A stretch of DNA of 64,000 nt from positions 120,981-184,980 of the forward strand of contig NZ_PPSW01000016.1 in assembly GCF_005876835.1 (NCBI RefSeq). Reading direction: 5' to 3'. This document shows positions 18,616 through 31,400 of this stretch, one piece after another (position 1 is the first letter of the stretch; every line of letters begins with the position of its first letter). Under the pieces are notes generated by a model. That model made no database searches, had not been told where the DNA came from, and was given only the letters and a program-made list of their open reading frames with translations. The position numbers and the translations under genes were made by a program. The stretch comes from Pseudoalteromonas phenolica (GTDB taxonomy: Bacteria > Pseudomonadota > Gammaproteobacteria > Enterobacterales > Alteromonadaceae).

Positions 18616-18644
18616 AAAAAACCTCGCAAAAGCGAGGTTTTTTT
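18616..18644 (-). terminator. Rho-independent terminator of groES-groEL
   Basis: AAAAAACCTCGC (18616-18627), AAAA loop, GCGAGGTTTTTT (18632-18643). The symmetric A and T runs would allow termination in both directions. It lies 27 bp after the groEL stop. Confidence 0.92.
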
Positions 18645-18670
18645 ATAAGCGTTTAGTGCTTGGGTTCGGA

Positions 18671-20320
<1,650 letters not shown>

Positions 20321-20356
20321 TTATATTCCTCTAAATTCTTTTAACTGTGCTCAGAC

Positions 20357-20644
20357 TTATTCAACAATGCCTAGAATGTTGAACTCACGCATGATTAGGT
20401 ACTCTTGGCCTTCAATCTTTTCAACTTTATCAATGTTTGAACCAAATAAAACAGTGTCGCCAGCTTTTACTTCTAAAGCACGAACTTCGCCATTTTCTAA
20501 TGCTAAGCCATTACCTACAGCGACAACTTCACCACGAGTTGATTTTTCTGCTGCAGAGCCAGTTAATACGATACCGCCAGCAGATCTTGTTTCTTCTTCT
20601 AGACGCTTAACAATAACGCGATCATGTAAAGGACGAATGTTCAT
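20357..20644 (-). CDS. groES: Co-chaperonin GroES
   Basis: GroES is the heptameric lid of GroEL. The start was placed at the ATG giving [14 protein letters not shown], with AGGAGAGCT upstream; the longer frame adds ten residues that no GroES has. The product is 95 aa. The mobile loop ([19 protein letters not shown], about 16-34), the roof segment, and the end [15 protein letters not shown] are all standard. Confidence 0.99.
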   Translation of the reverse strand: MNIRPLHDRVIVKRLEEETRSAGGIVLTGSAAEKSTRGEVVAVGNGLALENGEVRALEVKAGDTVLFGSNIDKVEKIEGQEYLIMREFNILGIVE

Positions 20645-20743
20645 GTGTGTAGCTCTCCTAACATTTTTGAACAATGACAGAATGATTTTTATTACTCACT
20701 CCGAACTCAGTAGGTGGAGTGTGCATAATTAAGTTGCTTTACT

Positions 20744-20772
20744 TTATGGGGATGTATTTTTCAAAACCCAAG
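20744..20772 (-). promoter_or_regulatory. Sigma-32 heat-shock promoter of groES-groEL
   Basis: On the minus strand, CTTGGGT (20766-20772) and CCCCATAA (20744-20751) are separated by 14 bp. The -10 element matches the sigma-32 consensus CCCCATnT in six of the first positions and the -35 element starts with the consensus CTTG. It lies about 100 bp upstream of the groES start and within the intergenic region after fxsA. Confidence 0.75.
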
Positions 20773-20790
20773 AGAAAAAATTAAAAATTT

Positions 20791-21333
20791 TTAATCTTTA
20801 CGCTTATATTCACCTTCAAAGGTGTTCGACCTGTCAACATTACGCTCTGGTTGACGAGGCTGTGCATCTTCAAACGGACGATTTGCTTGCTGCTCAAACG
20901 GATTGTTTTGCTGAGCGCTTTGTTGGCCGCTTTGTCCAAATCCTGCGCCGAAACCTCCACCAAAGCCAGTTTGTACTTTGACTGATGCTTGTGCCAATAA
21001 CGCTTTGGATAAAGAGCGGCGCACAGCTGGCGTTAATAAAAGAAAACCAAGTACGTCTGTCATGATACCCGGCGTCATTAGTAAAACACCTGCGATGATC
21101 ACACACAGACCGGTAAAAATGTGCTCGCCCGGCAGCTGCCCCTGCGCCATTTGTTGTTGCACATTGGTATACGCGCCTAAACCTTGTTGTTTAACACACT
21201 TAGCGCCGATGATGGCGGTAATAATGACTAATGCGATGGTCGCAAACCCACCAATCACATCACTCACTTGAATCAGTAGCGCAATCTCAATAATGGGAAC
21301 CACAATAAAAAGCAAAAATAAAATACGGAACAT
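20791..21333 (-). CDS. fxsA: FxsA family membrane protein
   Basis: FxsA is a small cytoplasmic membrane protein; in E. coli its overproduction relieves phage T7 exclusion by the F plasmid. The start was set at the ATG giving MFRILFLLFIVVPIIEIALLIQV, which has AGGAGACCCT just upstream, giving 180 aa. The first two-thirds (residues 1-about 110) hold the family's membrane segments and the KQQGLGAYTNVQQQMAQG core; the rest is a Gly/Gln-rich, probably cytoplasmic tail (GGGFGAGFGQSGQQSAQQ) ending in charged residues. It lies upstream of groES in the same direction, the conserved neighbourhood, and is divergent from cutA. Confidence 0.9.
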   Translation of the reverse strand: MFRILFLLFIVVPIIEIALLIQVSDVIGGFATIALVIITAIIGAKCVKQQGLGAYTNVQQQMAQGQLPGEHIFTGLCVIIAGVLLMTPGIMTDVLGFLLLTPAVRRSLSKALLAQASVKVQTGFGGGFGAGFGQSGQQSAQQNNPFEQQANRPFEDAQPRQPERNVDRSNTFEGEYKRKD

Positions 21334-21521
21334 AGGGTCTCCTAAAGTCAATGAAAGAGAAATATGGCTAGTTCGGTCTATTTTCAAGTAATCTGGCGCA
21401 AAATACACCTTTATATGACAACTATATTGTAAGTTTGCGTAAACGAGCGTTTGGGCTAGCCCATTCATTGCGCTAGTATGATACGTGGTTTTGGTGAACA
21501 GGTTTTAGAGAAAAACACCTT

Positions 21522-21842
21522 ATGACAAGCGATTATAAAATTGTACTCACTACATGTGAGACTAAACATGACGCGCGCAAACTTGCTGCGATACTCGTTG
21601 AAAAAAAATTAGCTGCCTGCGTAAACATTTTGCCCGAAGTGGAGTCTGTGTATGTATGGCAAGGAAAAGTTGAACAGCAAACAGAAAGTAAACTTTTCAT
21701 TAAGACCAACGTACAACGCTTGGAAGAATTAATGGCATGTATTAAATGCCACCACAGCTATGATGTGCCTGAGATCCAAGTTCTTGATGTATCGACTGGC
21801 AACCCTGACTATTTTAATTGGATAAATGAGGTACTGAGTTAA
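21522..21842 (+). CDS. cutA: Divalent cation tolerance protein CutA
   Basis: CutA is a 106 aa trimeric ferredoxin-like protein linked genetically to copper tolerance, with no settled biochemical role. The conserved features are present: VLTTCETKHDARKLAAILVEKKLAACVNI near the N-terminus, the VYVWQGKVEQQTESKLFIKT strand pair, and HSYDVPEIQVLDVSTGNPDYFNWI at the C-terminus. Its stop overlaps the dsbD start (TAATG), so the two are translationally coupled, as in E. coli. Confidence 0.95.
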   Translation: MTSDYKIVLTTCETKHDARKLAAILVEKKLAACVNILPEVESVYVWQGKVEQQTESKLFIKTNVQRLEELMACIKCHHSYDVPEIQVLDVSTGNPDYFNWINEVLS

Positions 21843-23608
21843 TGCGCATAGTGGCATTTTTGCTTTGCTTGCTGTTTATGCTTCCCGCACAGGCAGCGAA
21901 CAACACGGTGTTAAATAGCCTTTTAGCCCCAAAACAACAAACATTTTTACCGGTTAACGAGGCCTTTCAGTTCGATTTCGATCAACAAGGCACCATCTTA
22001 TTCACTGGCTGGGAAATTGCACCTGGTTACTACATTTATAAGCATAAGCTCGAAATCATTGCTAAGAACGCCAAAATCAAAGTGCCGGAACTCGACCCAG
22101 GTGTTGAAATAGAAGATGAGTTCTTTGGTAAGACCGAAGTGTATTTTGATGAGCTAGTTGTTGTTTCTAGACTGAGTGAAATTGGTGAAGATGCCGTCGT
22201 TAAAATTCGCTATCAAGGCTGTGCCGAAGCTGGACTCTGTTACCCACCTGAAGTGATCACTATTCCGCTTTCGATGCTGAACAAAGCATCAGATAAGCCA
22301 AGTAAAACAACTGAAACTACTGCGCCAGCAGGTAATAATAGTAACGACTTCGTCAATAAGCTCGCAGAGCAAGACTTTTTAACTAACCTTGCTGTGTTTT
22401 TTGGGGTTGGCGTGCTGTTAGCATTTACACCGTGCGTGTTTCCTATGTTCCCTATCCTATCTAGTTTGATTGCCGGCCAATCAAAGTTATCGACGAAAAA
22501 AGCATTCGCACTGTCATTTGTGTATGTACAAGGCATGGCCGTCACTTACGCAGCGCTTGGCTTAGTAGTCGCTGCTGTTGGTGGGCAAATTCAAGGTTAC
22601 TTACAAAGCCCTGCAGTACTTATTAGCTTCAGCTTGTTGTTCGTATTACTCGCTTTTGCCATGTTTGGTTGGTATGAAATTAAACTGCCAGAGAAGTTTA
22701 TGACGCGTCTAACTAACGTCAGCAACCAACAAAAAGGGGGGAACTATACGGGCGTATTCTTTATGGGTGTGCTATCTGGCCTAATTGCTTCACCGTGTAC
22801 CACGGCTCCGCTCTCTGCTGCCCTACTTTATGTTGCGCAAAGTGGCGACTATCTCGTGGGTGGTTTAACTCTCTATGTACTAAGCCTTGGCATGGGTCTA
22901 CCGCTGTTACTATTGGGGACTTCTGGCGGTAAATTACTGCCTAAAGCAGGCGCTTGGATGGAACAAGTAAAAGTGCTGTTTGGATTTGTGATGCTGGTAG
23001 TGCCTTTAGTCTTGTTAGAGCGTATTCTTGAGTGGAATACTATTCTTTTACTTGGCAGCGTATGGCTGATTATTACCGCACTCTTTTTGCACCATTGGCA
23101 AAGCCAAGAGCAAGCCAGCAAACTTAAGACAACACTTTGGGCTGCTGCCGTGTTATTCATGATAGGTGGTGTATTAACGGCAAAGCATGTATTAATGCCA
23201 CCAGCCAAAGTAACAGCGATTACCACAGCATCTGATGGTAAGTTTAAACTGCTGCCTGATTTAGCTGCACTGCGTGAAGAAGTCGCCCAAGCTAACCAAC
23301 AAGGTAAAATTGCCATGGTCGATTTATACGCTGATTGGTGTGTCGCCTGTAAAGAGTTTGAGAAATACACCTTCTCAGACGAAAAAGTGAAGCAAGCGTT
23401 TAAAGACTTCTCTTTGTTGAAGCTCGATCTGACCGTGACCAATGAGGTGAGTAAAGAGATTTACCAAACCTTTAATGTGGTTGGTTTACCTGCCATCCTA
23501 TTTTTTGATGCGCAAGGCAACGAGCTGAGCAATTTACGGATCACCGGCTTTCAAAGCGCCGAAGAATTTACATCTCATCTAGAAAAAGTCCGCCAAACCG
23601 TACAATAA
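21842..23608 (+). CDS. dsbD: Thiol:disulfide interchange protein DsbD
   Basis: DsbD moves electrons from cytoplasmic thioredoxin across the inner membrane to periplasmic DsbC, DsbG and CcmG. The 588 aa protein has a signal peptide (ending PAQAANN), an N-terminal immunoglobulin-like domain with the redox pair in YQGCAEAGLCYPP (near residues 130-136), an eight-helix CcdA-like domain with Cys in TPCVFPMFPI and SPCTTAPLS, and a C-terminal thioredoxin domain with CVAC at about residues 500-503. All six redox cysteines are therefore in place. It overlaps cutA by 1 bp. Confidence 0.96.
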   Translation: MRIVAFLLCLLFMLPAQAANNTVLNSLLAPKQQTFLPVNEAFQFDFDQQGTILFTGWEIAPGYYIYKHKLEIIAKNAKIKVPELDPGVEIEDEFFGKTEVYFDELVVVSRLSEIGEDAVVKIRYQGCAEAGLCYPPEVITIPLSMLNKASDKPSKTTETTAPAGNNSNDFVNKLAEQDFLTNLAVFFGVGVLLAFTPCVFPMFPILSSLIAGQSKLSTKKAFALSFVYVQGMAVTYAALGLVVAAVGGQIQGYLQSPAVLISFSLLFVLLAFAMFGWYEIKLPEKFMTRLTNVSNQQKGGNYTGVFFMGVLSGLIASPCTTAPLSAALLYVAQSGDYLVGGLTLYVLSLGMGLPLLLLGTSGGKLLPKAGAWMEQVKVLFGFVMLVVPLVLLERILEWNTILLLGSVWLIITALFLHHWQSQEQASKLKTTLWAAAVLFMIGGVLTAKHVLMPPAKVTAITTASDGKFKLLPDLAALREEVAQANQQGKIAMVDLYADWCVACKEFEKYTFSDEKVKQAFKDFSLLKLDLTVTNEVSKEIYQTFNVVGLPAILFFDAQGNELSNLRITGFQSAEEFTSHLEKVRQTVQ

Positions 23609-23620
23609 GCATACAAATAT

Positions 23621-23655
23621 TAGGCTGTGAGCTGATAAATTCAGCAAGCAGCCTA
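23621..23655 (+). terminator. Stem-loop after dsbD, weak terminator candidate
   Basis: TAGGCTG (23621-23627) pairs with CAGCCTA (23649-23655), with inner GCTG/CAGC pairing. There is no T run after it, so termination would have to be weak or Rho-assisted. Confidence 0.4.
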
Positions 23656-23698
23656 GGCTATTGACCTACCCCATCACCTTGCTGATTAGACCAGTATT

Positions 23699-23729
23699 TT
23701 GCTGCTATTTAACACGAACTCTCTATAAT
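23699..23729 (+). promoter_or_regulatory. Candidate promoter of aroQ-accB-accC
   Basis: A perfect -10 hexamer TATAAT lies at 23724-23729. The best upstream element, TTGCTG at 23699-23704, has a 19 bp spacer, longer than ideal. It is about 110 bp before aroQ. Confidence 0.45.
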
Positions 23730-23839
23730 AGTCTGCGAACGTGAGAAAAAGTTGCTATTTTCAATCGAACGGCTTAGTTTAACGAACTGAATAGTGTGAA
23801 TTTTTAGTTTGTTATAGCTTTTAAGGAATTTCGCGAATT

Positions 23840-24301
23840 ATGTCTGCAAAATTTAAGATTTTAGTACTCAATGGCCCAAACTTGAATATGTTAGGCCGTA
23901 GAGAGCCTGAGAAATATGGCTCACAAACTTTGCCAGACATTGTGAACAACCTTGAAAAGCAAGCTGAGCAACTGAGTATCACGCTGACACATGTACAAAG
24001 TAATAGTGAAGCAGAGCTAATAAATACAATTCATGATGCATGGCAAGCTATCGATGCCATTATCATTAATCCTGCCGCTTTTACGCATACCAGTATCGCA
24101 CTGCGCGATGCGCTGTTAAGTGTCAGTATACCGTTTTTTGAAGTGCATATTACTAACGTATATGCACGTGAACCTTTTCGTCATAAGTCTTATTTTTCTG
24201 ACGTGGCCGAAGGGGTGATATGTGGATTAGGCGCACTAGGTTATGAAGCAGCATTAAATGCCGCACATCATCTACTGCACAACAAAAATAACGCAAATTA
24301 A
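23840..24301 (+). CDS. aroQ: 3-dehydroquinate dehydratase, type II
   Basis: AroQ catalyses the third step of the shikimate pathway. The 153 aa protein has the class II signature [21 protein letters not shown], with catalytic Tyr in EKYG, the SNSEAELI substrate loop, [14 protein letters not shown], catalytic His in FEVHITN and the Arg in REPFRHKSY. It is 17 bp upstream of accB. The aroQ-accB-accC order is common in Gammaproteobacteria. Confidence 0.96.
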   Translation: MSAKFKILVLNGPNLNMLGRREPEKYGSQTLPDIVNNLEKQAEQLSITLTHVQSNSEAELINTIHDAWQAIDAIIINPAAFTHTSIALRDALLSVSIPFFEVHITNVYAREPFRHKSYFSDVAEGVICGLGALGYEAALNAAHHLLHNKNNAN

Positions 24302-24318
24302 CTAACAGGCGGGCCATC

Positions 24319-24780
24319 ATGGACATTCGCAAAATTAAAAAACTCATCGAATTAGTAGAAGAATCAGGTATTGCAGAGCTAGAGATCACTGAAGGTGAAG
24401 AGTCGGTACGTATTAACCGTCACAGCAGCGCTCCAGTTATCGCAGCACAACCACAGCATTATGCAGCACCAGCACCTGTAGCAGCGCCTGCGGCGGCACC
24501 TGCGCCAGCAGCTGAAGCGGCTCCGGCAGCAGCGGCAGAGCCTGCTGGTCATAAAGTACTTTCTCCAATGGTTGGTACTTTCTACGCAGCAGCTTCTCCT
24601 GAAGCACCTAAGTACGTTGAAGTTGGTCAGTCTGTAAACGTTGGTGACACACTATGTATCGTTGAAGCGATGAAGATGATGAACCAAATCGAAGCTGACA
24701 AAGCGGGTGTAGTTAAAGCTATCCTAGTTGAAAACGGTGAGCCAATCGAGTTCGACCAACCACTATTCATCATCGAATAA
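24319..24780 (+). CDS. accB: Acetyl-CoA carboxylase biotin carboxyl carrier protein
   Basis: AccB carries the biotin of acetyl-CoA carboxylase, the first step of fatty acid synthesis. The 153 aa protein has an N-terminal domain ([22 protein letters not shown]), a flexible Ala/Pro-rich linker (about residues 45-75) and the biotinyl domain. The biotin-accepting Lys lies in EAMKMMN near residue 118. The thumb segment of bacterial BCCPs is present ([12 protein letters not shown]). It forms an operon with accC, 23 bp downstream. Confidence 0.97.
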   Translation: MDIRKIKKLIELVEESGIAELEITEGEESVRINRHSSAPVIAAQPQHYAAPAPVAAPAAAPAPAAEAAPAAAAEPAGHKVLSPMVGTFYAAASPEAPKYVEVGQSVNVGDTLCIVEAMKMMNQIEADKAGVVKAILVENGEPIEFDQPLFIIE

Positions 24781-24803
24781 TCACGCAATAGAAGGCAAAT
24801 GCT

Positions 24804-26147
24804 ATGTTAGACAAAGTAGTCATTGCGAACCGAGGTGAAATTGCACTTCGTGTATTGCGTGCCTGTAAAGAGCTAGGTATTAAAACGGTTGCTGTGCATT
24901 CAACAGCTGACCGTGACTTAAAGCACGTGCTACTTGCAGACGAAACGATTTGTATCGGTAAACCAGCGGCGTCTGAAAGTTACCTAGATATTCCTCGTAT
25001 TATTGCAGCCGCAGAAGTAACTGACGCAGTTGCAATTCACCCAGGCTATGGTTTCTTATCAGAAAATGCAGATTTTGCAGACCAAGTTGAGCAAAGTGGT
25101 TTCGTATTTATCGGTCCTAAAGGCGACACAATTCGTCTAATGGGTGACAAAGTGTCAGCCATCGAAGCAATGCGTAAAGCGGGTGTACCTTGTGTACCAG
25201 GTTCAGACGGTCCACTGACTGAAGACAACGAGCGTAACGTTCAAATCGCTAAGCGTATTGGTTACCCGGTAATCATCAAAGCAGCTGGCGGCGGCGGTGG
25301 TCGTGGTATGCGTGTTGTTCGCTCTGAACAAGAGTTAATTGATTCAATCGCATTAACTCAACAAGAAGCAAAACAGTTCTTTGGTAATGGCATGGTTTAC
25401 ATGGAAAAATTCCTTGAAAACCCTCGTCACATCGAAGTTCAAGTGTTAGCTGATGGTCAAGGTAATGCAATTCACTTAGGTGAGCGTGACTGTTCAATGC
25501 AGCGTCGTCACCAGAAAGTCGTTGAAGAAGCACCAGCGCCAGGTATCACTGCTGAAATGCGTAAGTTCATCGGTGACCGTTGTACACGTGCATGTATCGA
25601 AATCGGTTATCGCGGTGCAGGTACGTTCGAATTCCTATACGAAAATGGCGAATTCTACTTCATCGAAATGAATACGCGTATTCAGGTAGAACACCCTGTA
25701 ACTGAAATGGTTACTGGTGTTGACCTAATCAAAGAGCAGCTGAAAATCGCTGCGGGTCAACCTCTATCAATTACACAAGATGACGTTGTGATCAAAGGTC
25801 ACGCAATTGAGTGTCGTATTAACGCAGAAGATCCTGTGAGCTTTATTCCTTCACCGGGTAAAATCACACGCTTCCACCCTGCAGGCGGCTTAGGTATTCG
25901 TTGGGACAGCCACATTTATGCTGACTACAGCGTACCACCACATTACGACTCAATGATCGGTAAGCTTATCACTTATGGTGAGAACCGTGATGTTGCAATC
26001 GCGCGTGCACGTAATGCTTTAAATGAATTAGTGATCGATGGTATTAAAACCAACACACCATTACATAAAGACATCTTAGCGGATGAGCACTTCCAAAATG
26101 GTGGCACGAACATTCATTACCTAGAGAAAAAGCTAGGTCTTCAATAA
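24804..26147 (+). CDS. accC: Acetyl-CoA carboxylase, biotin carboxylase subunit
   Basis: AccC carboxylates biotin on AccB using ATP and bicarbonate. The 447 aa protein is of standard length and has the N-terminal Rossmann fold ([21 protein letters not shown]), the glycine-rich ATP loop [12 protein letters not shown] (about residue 159), the [17 protein letters not shown] signature, and the catalytic [23 protein letters not shown] segment. It ends the aroQ-accB-accC operon and is followed by a bidirectional terminator. Confidence 0.98.
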   Translation: MLDKVVIANRGEIALRVLRACKELGIKTVAVHSTADRDLKHVLLADETICIGKPAASESYLDIPRIIAAAEVTDAVAIHPGYGFLSENADFADQVEQSGFVFIGPKGDTIRLMGDKVSAIEAMRKAGVPCVPGSDGPLTEDNERNVQIAKRIGYPVIIKAAGGGGGRGMRVVRSEQELIDSIALTQQEAKQFFGNGMVYMEKFLENPRHIEVQVLADGQGNAIHLGERDCSMQRRHQKVVEEAPAPGITAEMRKFIGDRCTRACIEIGYRGAGTFEFLYENGEFYFIEMNTRIQVEHPVTEMVTGVDLIKEQLKIAAGQPLSITQDDVVIKGHAIECRINAEDPVSFIPSPGKITRFHPAGGLGIRWDSHIYADYSVPPHYDSMIGKLITYGENRDVAIARARNALNELVIDGIKTNTPLHKDILADEHFQNGGTNIHYLEKKLGLQ

Positions 26148-26161
26148 GACACTGCTTTTAC

Positions 26162-26194
26162 AAAAAAACCGATATCAATGATATCGGTTTTTTT
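26162..26194. terminator. Bidirectional terminator between accC and tldD
   Basis: ACCGATATC (26168-26176), AAT loop, GATATCGGT (26180-26188), with long flanking A and T runs. It serves both convergent operons. Confidence 0.92.
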
Positions 26195-26222
26195 ATGTCT
26201 TTAATTCAAAGCTAACTGAAAT

Positions 26223-27662
26223 TTAAGCTGTACCGCCAACTGTGATTTCGTCGATCTTCAAGCTTGGCTGGCCTACACCAACCGGCACACTTTGGCCATC
26301 TTTACCACATACGCCAACACCGCGATCTAGCTCTAAATCGTTACCGACCATAGAGATCTTATGCATTACATCTGGTCCATTGCCGATTAAGGTTGCGCCT
26401 TTAATCGGTTGCGTGATTTTGCCATCTTCAATTAAATACGCTTCAGAGGCTGAGAATACAAACTTACCCGAAGTAATATCAACCTGACCACCCCCAAAGT
26501 TTGAGGCAAACACGCCTTTTTTCACAGTGCTAATGATCTCTTCTTGGCTGTGTTCACCCGGTAGCATATAGGTATTGGTCATGCGCGGCATAGGTAAGTG
26601 CGCGTAAGACTCGCGACGACCATTACCGGTTGGAGCCACACCCATCAGCCGCGCATTCATCTTATCTTGCATGTAGCCTTTCAGAATACCATTCTCAATA
26701 AGCACGTTATAACCCGCTGGCGTGCCTTCATCATCAATATTCAAAGAACCACGACGGTCAGCCATAGTGCCATCATCGACGACTGTACATAGGCTAGAAG
26801 CTACTTGTTCGCCCACTTTACCGCTAAATGCCGATGCGCCTTTACGGTTAAAGTCACCTTCTAAACCATGACCTACCGCTTCATGCAACAGTACGCCCGG
26901 CCAACCAGCACCCAACACAACAGGCATAGCACCTGCTGGCGCGTCAACCGCCTCCAGGTTGACCTTTGCCATACGAACCGCTTCTTTGGCGTATTCCATC
27001 CAGCGCGGCTTGCCGTCTACTAGCTCTTTAAAGTAGCCATAATCTAGACGTGCACCGCCACCTGCACCGCCACGTTCACGGCGGCCATTCTTCTCAAGTA
27101 ATACAGAGCAATTAAGGCGGATCAGCGGACGAATATCGGTTGCAAAAGTACCGTCACTGGCTGCCACTAACACTTCTTCATAAACAGCAGACATCGAGCT
27201 GACAACCTGCTGTGCATCAGGCGCAAGCTCACGAATGTAGTTTTCAATCTCTTTTAATAGTGCAACTTTGTCGTTATCGCTCATGCTGGTGATTGGCTGT
27301 AATGGTGCAAATTGCTGCTTTGCTGAGACATCACTAAATACTTGTACTGTTTTGCTTTCACCCGCTTGCGCAATACTACGCGCCGCCATTGCCGCTTTAT
27401 TTAATGCTTCAATATTGATGGCATCTGAGTATGAAAAACCCGTTTTTTCACCTGATACCGCACGCACACCGACGCCGCGCTCAATGTTATAACTGCCTTC
27501 TTTTACAAGACCATCTTCTAACACCCAAGTCTCGTTATAACTTGATTGAAAGTATAAATCTGCGTAATCAACTTGATGTTGGTGAATATAGCTTAAAGTT
27601 TGCTCAAGTTGCTCTCTGGTAAGCTGGCTATCCGTTAATAAGTTCTGCTCAACATTATTCAT
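26223..27662 (-). CDS. tldD: Metalloprotease TldD
   Basis: TldD forms a heterodimeric zinc protease with TldE (PmbA), active on small unfolded peptides such as microcin precursors and CcdA. The start was placed at the ATG giving [10 protein letters not shown] (479 aa), because the longer frame runs into the upstream nitrilase gene without a known N-terminus. The metal motif [13 protein letters not shown] is near residue 260, and the C-terminal Cys-containing segment [19 protein letters not shown] is intact. It overlaps the nitrilase gene by 8 bp. The partner gene pmbA is not in the window. Confidence 0.95.
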   Translation of the reverse strand: MNNVEQNLLTDSQLTREQLEQTLSYIHQHQVDYADLYFQSSYNETWVLEDGLVKEGSYNIERGVGVRAVSGEKTGFSYSDAINIEALNKAAMAARSIAQAGESKTVQVFSDVSAKQQFAPLQPITSMSDNDKVALLKEIENYIRELAPDAQQVVSSMSAVYEEVLVAASDGTFATDIRPLIRLNCSVLLEKNGRRERGGAGGGARLDYGYFKELVDGKPRWMEYAKEAVRMAKVNLEAVDAPAGAMPVVLGAGWPGVLLHEAVGHGLEGDFNRKGASAFSGKVGEQVASSLCTVVDDGTMADRRGSLNIDDEGTPAGYNVLIENGILKGYMQDKMNARLMGVAPTGNGRRESYAHLPMPRMTNTYMLPGEHSQEEIISTVKKGVFASNFGGGQVDITSGKFVFSASEAYLIEDGKITQPIKGATLIGNGPDVMHKISMVGNDLELDRGVGVCGKDGQSVPVGVGQPSLKIDEITVGGTA

Positions 27663-28479
27663 AAAACGTGCTCTTAAATCGGTTATGTTGGTGCACAGGT
27701 AAACTGGCACGAACTTGTTGGAGTTCTGATAAATCTAGCTGACACTCTATGTTTGTCAGCTCAGTTTTGGCATTCGCTAACACCTCACCCCAAGGTGAGA
27801 TAGCAACACTGTGGCCGTAAGTCGCTCTGCCATTGTCATGCTGTCCTACTTGTGCTGCCGCCAGTACATAGCATTGTGTTTCTATGGCTCGGGCTTGTAG
27901 TAAAGGCAACCAATGCGCTTCGCCAGTGACTGTGGTAAATGCGCTAGGGACTAAAATGATATCTGCACCTTGTGCCATCATCTTCTGATAAAGACCAGAA
28001 AAACGCACATCATAACATACGCTTAAACCAATTCTGCCAAAGGGCGAATCGACAACTACCACATCACTGCCCGCTTGGGTAAACTTGGACTCTCGATAGC
28101 CACCACTGCCATCTTGTACTTGCGCATCAAATAAGTGGATCTTGTTATATTGCACTACAACCTCACCCTGCTCATTAAAGAGTAGGCTGGCAGCATAGTA
28201 TTTACCAGTATTTTCAGAGGGTAATGCAATGGTGCCTGCCGCGAGCCAAATATTAAATTGACGACAAAGCTGCGCTAATTTCTCAACCCAAAGGTGATTG
28301 CTTTTACTCTGTTCAAGCGTGGTTACGCCATCTTTGTTAAAACATAACCAAGTTTCTGGCAAGCAAACAAGTGTTGGTTTACTGAGCTGGGCATCTGTGA
28401 GTTGACGTTGTAAGTAGCTAAAGTTTTGCTCCGCGCTCATGGTTGAGCACATCTGCACAATAAAAGCTTGAGGATGCAT
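27655..28479 (-). CDS. Carbon-nitrogen hydrolase (nitrilase superfamily), Nit1/YbeM-like
   Basis: A 274 aa amidase of the nitrilase superfamily. The catalytic triad is visible: Glu in CLPETWL (about residue 42), Lys in [10 protein letters not shown] (about 113) and Cys in [10 protein letters not shown] (about 154). The pattern [11 protein letters not shown] and the absence of extra domains resemble the Nit1/YbeM branch, where deaminated glutathione amidase is known, so a metabolite-repair role is reasonable but unproven. It sits between yhdP and tldD, sharing 1 bp with yhdP and 8 bp with tldD. In E. coli yhdP and tldD are adjacent with no such gene. Confidence 0.85.
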   Translation of the reverse strand: MHPQAFIVQMCSTMSAEQNFSYLQRQLTDAQLSKPTLVCLPETWLCFNKDGVTTLEQSKSNHLWVEKLAQLCRQFNIWLAAGTIALPSENTGKYYAASLLFNEQGEVVVQYNKIHLFDAQVQDGSGGYRESKFTQAGSDVVVVDSPFGRIGLSVCYDVRFSGLYQKMMAQGADIILVPSAFTTVTGEAHWLPLLQARAIETQCYVLAAAQVGQHDNGRATYGHSVAISPWGEVLANAKTELTNIECQLDLSELQQVRASLPVHQHNRFKSTFYE

Positions 28480-31400
28480 TAATTTCCTCCTTCATTCGCT
28501 TTATCTTCGCTTTTGCTTTGAACGTTTTGTTGTGTTTTCATTGGGGTTTGACTTGTCTCTAACGTCTCAGCCTTAACCGGACTGGCACTCGAAGAAGACA
28601 GGCTTTCGGCCTCACCTTCAACAACTGACTGCGAAGCAGGTTGCTCACTCGGTGCTGGAGGTTCACTTTGTGCAGGTTTAGGGATCTCGATTTCGCGACT
28701 CTTTCTGTCAATCTCAGTTACCACAGGCTCTTGCATGGTGCCTGTGACTTTAAACTTAATTTCAGAAATAACCCTTGCCGAGTGCAATACTTGGTCGAGT
28801 GCCAAAGCGGCAATCCCCGTTACTGGGTTCACCATCCACCCCACAATCACAGGTAAACTCGACGTCACCTGAGGCGCAACCGCTAAATCATAGTTAATTT
28901 CTTGGGTATCTAAATTGGCAAAACCTTGAATGGTCAAATCGGCTGGCACACCGTCCATACTGGTGTCTTTAGTATAGGCTATGCCTTCTGCGATTTGCAT
29001 GCTGCCTTCCATACTGTTATAGAAAAAACCTTTTGAGAAGACATCACGAAAATCGAGTTTTAGTTTACGTACTAGCGAGTCTAAACTCAGTAATGAGAAC
29101 ACTCGGGCACCTTTGTCACTGATCTCAGATAAGTGACCTTCGCCCAACTCCCATTGAACGTCTCCCGCTAAGCTAGGCACATGGACTTTATAAGGCGCGC
29201 CTTGCCAACTCAGTTGATAGTGCATATTGGCTTTTGAATCTTTAATTGAGGAGGTTAAGTCGAACTCAGAAAGCAGCTCACCAATATCACGACTATTCAT
29301 GATGCCGCTGATCTCCGTCATGCCGTCTTGCCAGCTACCTTGACCTCGAAATACATGATCTTGCTTATCAACCACTAACTCTGAAATATTAAACTTTTCC
29401 CCATCACCAAACATAGACAATGACACTTTATCTAGTTGGTAGGTTTTCACTTTGCAATCAGCACACAACATCTCAATGGCAGGCATGCGGGTGAGCCATT
29501 GTAACGACTCAGCACTGTCTGGTTTTGAGGGGGCAGTATCCGATTTGGCCTCAGGGACGTTTAAACGTAAATAATCACTGTCTATCTGGATAGGTCGACT
29601 TGAACCACCTTCTGGTACTGCGACCGTCGCACGTAACTCTTTGGCATTGAGACGGATTTGCGTGCCTGTTGCAACTGGCTCTAAACGCATTTCAAAATCG
29701 TTAAACGGTAAGCCTGAAACTGTTAATGCATCAATTTGCGCAGTAATTTCGTGAAGCTTTGGCAACATACTAGGATTGTCTGAAGGCTGAGCGCTGATCT
29801 GGATTAAACGATCAATAAAATCTACCCACGGCACCAATGCTATTTCAGGTAACTCAATAGACACCTGAAAATCTTGTTGCGCTAAACCTCGGTCTTGTCG
29901 TGCTGCAATGATATGGGTATTGCTAAAGCGACCTGTTTCATTTTCTAAAATGGCATTGAAGAATAGCTTTTCTTGAATACTCGCCGTGATAAGGTTTGAA
30001 ATGTCGTCACCACGCACTTGACCAGATAAGGGCCAACTGGTTGCAGCTTCTTTACTGTAAGGCGGTGGTAAACTACTTTCTAAACCGATTAAGTCCGATG
30101 TAAATTTGGCGTTATATGTAAATCCTTGTGGTGCAAAGTCTAATGTAACTAGCGTGTTTAAGTCGGTTGCTCCTACTAGGTAACCGTCCATGATCCCATG
30201 CCCATATGGTAATAACTTATCTGTACTCGCTTTAAGTAAGGTATCGATTTCCACCTTGTAAGCTTGCGCCTGTGATGCGCCATGTACAGACAAGGTTAGA
30301 GGCATCTCTAGCCAAGACGCAGTCGCCGACTTTAAATCTATAACCTCATCATCAAATGTTAGTGTCCCGCTCACCTGATTTAACTGCATGCCCGGTTGAG
30401 CCAAATAGACAGAGTTATCATTCAATAGCACTCGACCTGTGGCGTTTACGGCGAGACTTTTAAGGTCAATATCAAGTAACACATCTCCCGTCACCGCACC
30501 TTGTGCTTGTACCACATCAAAGACGTTTGTTAAGGGATCTTTTAAAGGCGTTTTGGCAAAAAATGTACCTAAGCTTTGTGCTTGCGTTGTTTGTTTGATA
30601 TCGACAGCGAGGTTATTTGCCTGTTCTAAATTTGCCAGACTCACTTGCACACCACCGTCAATAGACTGATTGATCAGCTTGCCCTCTTCAACGTAAATGT
30701 CCATGCGCTCATTGACAAAATGCAGTGTCGCAGCCGCTTCTTTGACTGCGGGCCATTCGGGCGCAAAGGCAAACTCTGTCTGGCTGAGTTCAGATAAAAC
30801 TTCGAATCGACCTGTTTTATCAATATATGGAAAGTCTGTTAACCTGCCAGAAAGCAACACTTGAGAACCCAGGTGCTGACCCGCTTTGATGGCACCATTT
30901 AAGTAATTGATGAGTGATTCAGCCATTAACGTCTGTGGAAAATAGTTCTTCGCGATTTGCCCGTTACCACCTTTTACTTCAACGTATAAATCAAGCTCAG
31001 GTTGCTCAAGTAACCGCAACTGCATTTCTGCTGCGAGGGTTAAGTCTTGATTATCTAGCCAGATAGAGTCACTGGTGACACGCCAATGACCATTAAATTT
31101 ATCTATATCAAAACGCCCTGCTAATTGCTCATAAGCAATCGGTTTGGCAAACATATCCTCAGTATGTAATTGCCCTTGTTGCGAATATAGCTCTATGACA
31201 GCCTGCTCACCTATCGCTTTCACTTCTAAGCGTAGTGACTCAGTGGCTGGGATACCTCGAGCATACTGCCACTTTAGTTTGTCAGAGTAGAGCCACACTT
31301 TTGGTTCGGTATTGGTTTCAAATTCTAACTTGCCTTGTAGTGCCCCCTCTGGGGCTAACTCAGCAATTAAGTCAGTATTTGGTAAATTAGTTAATTGTAT

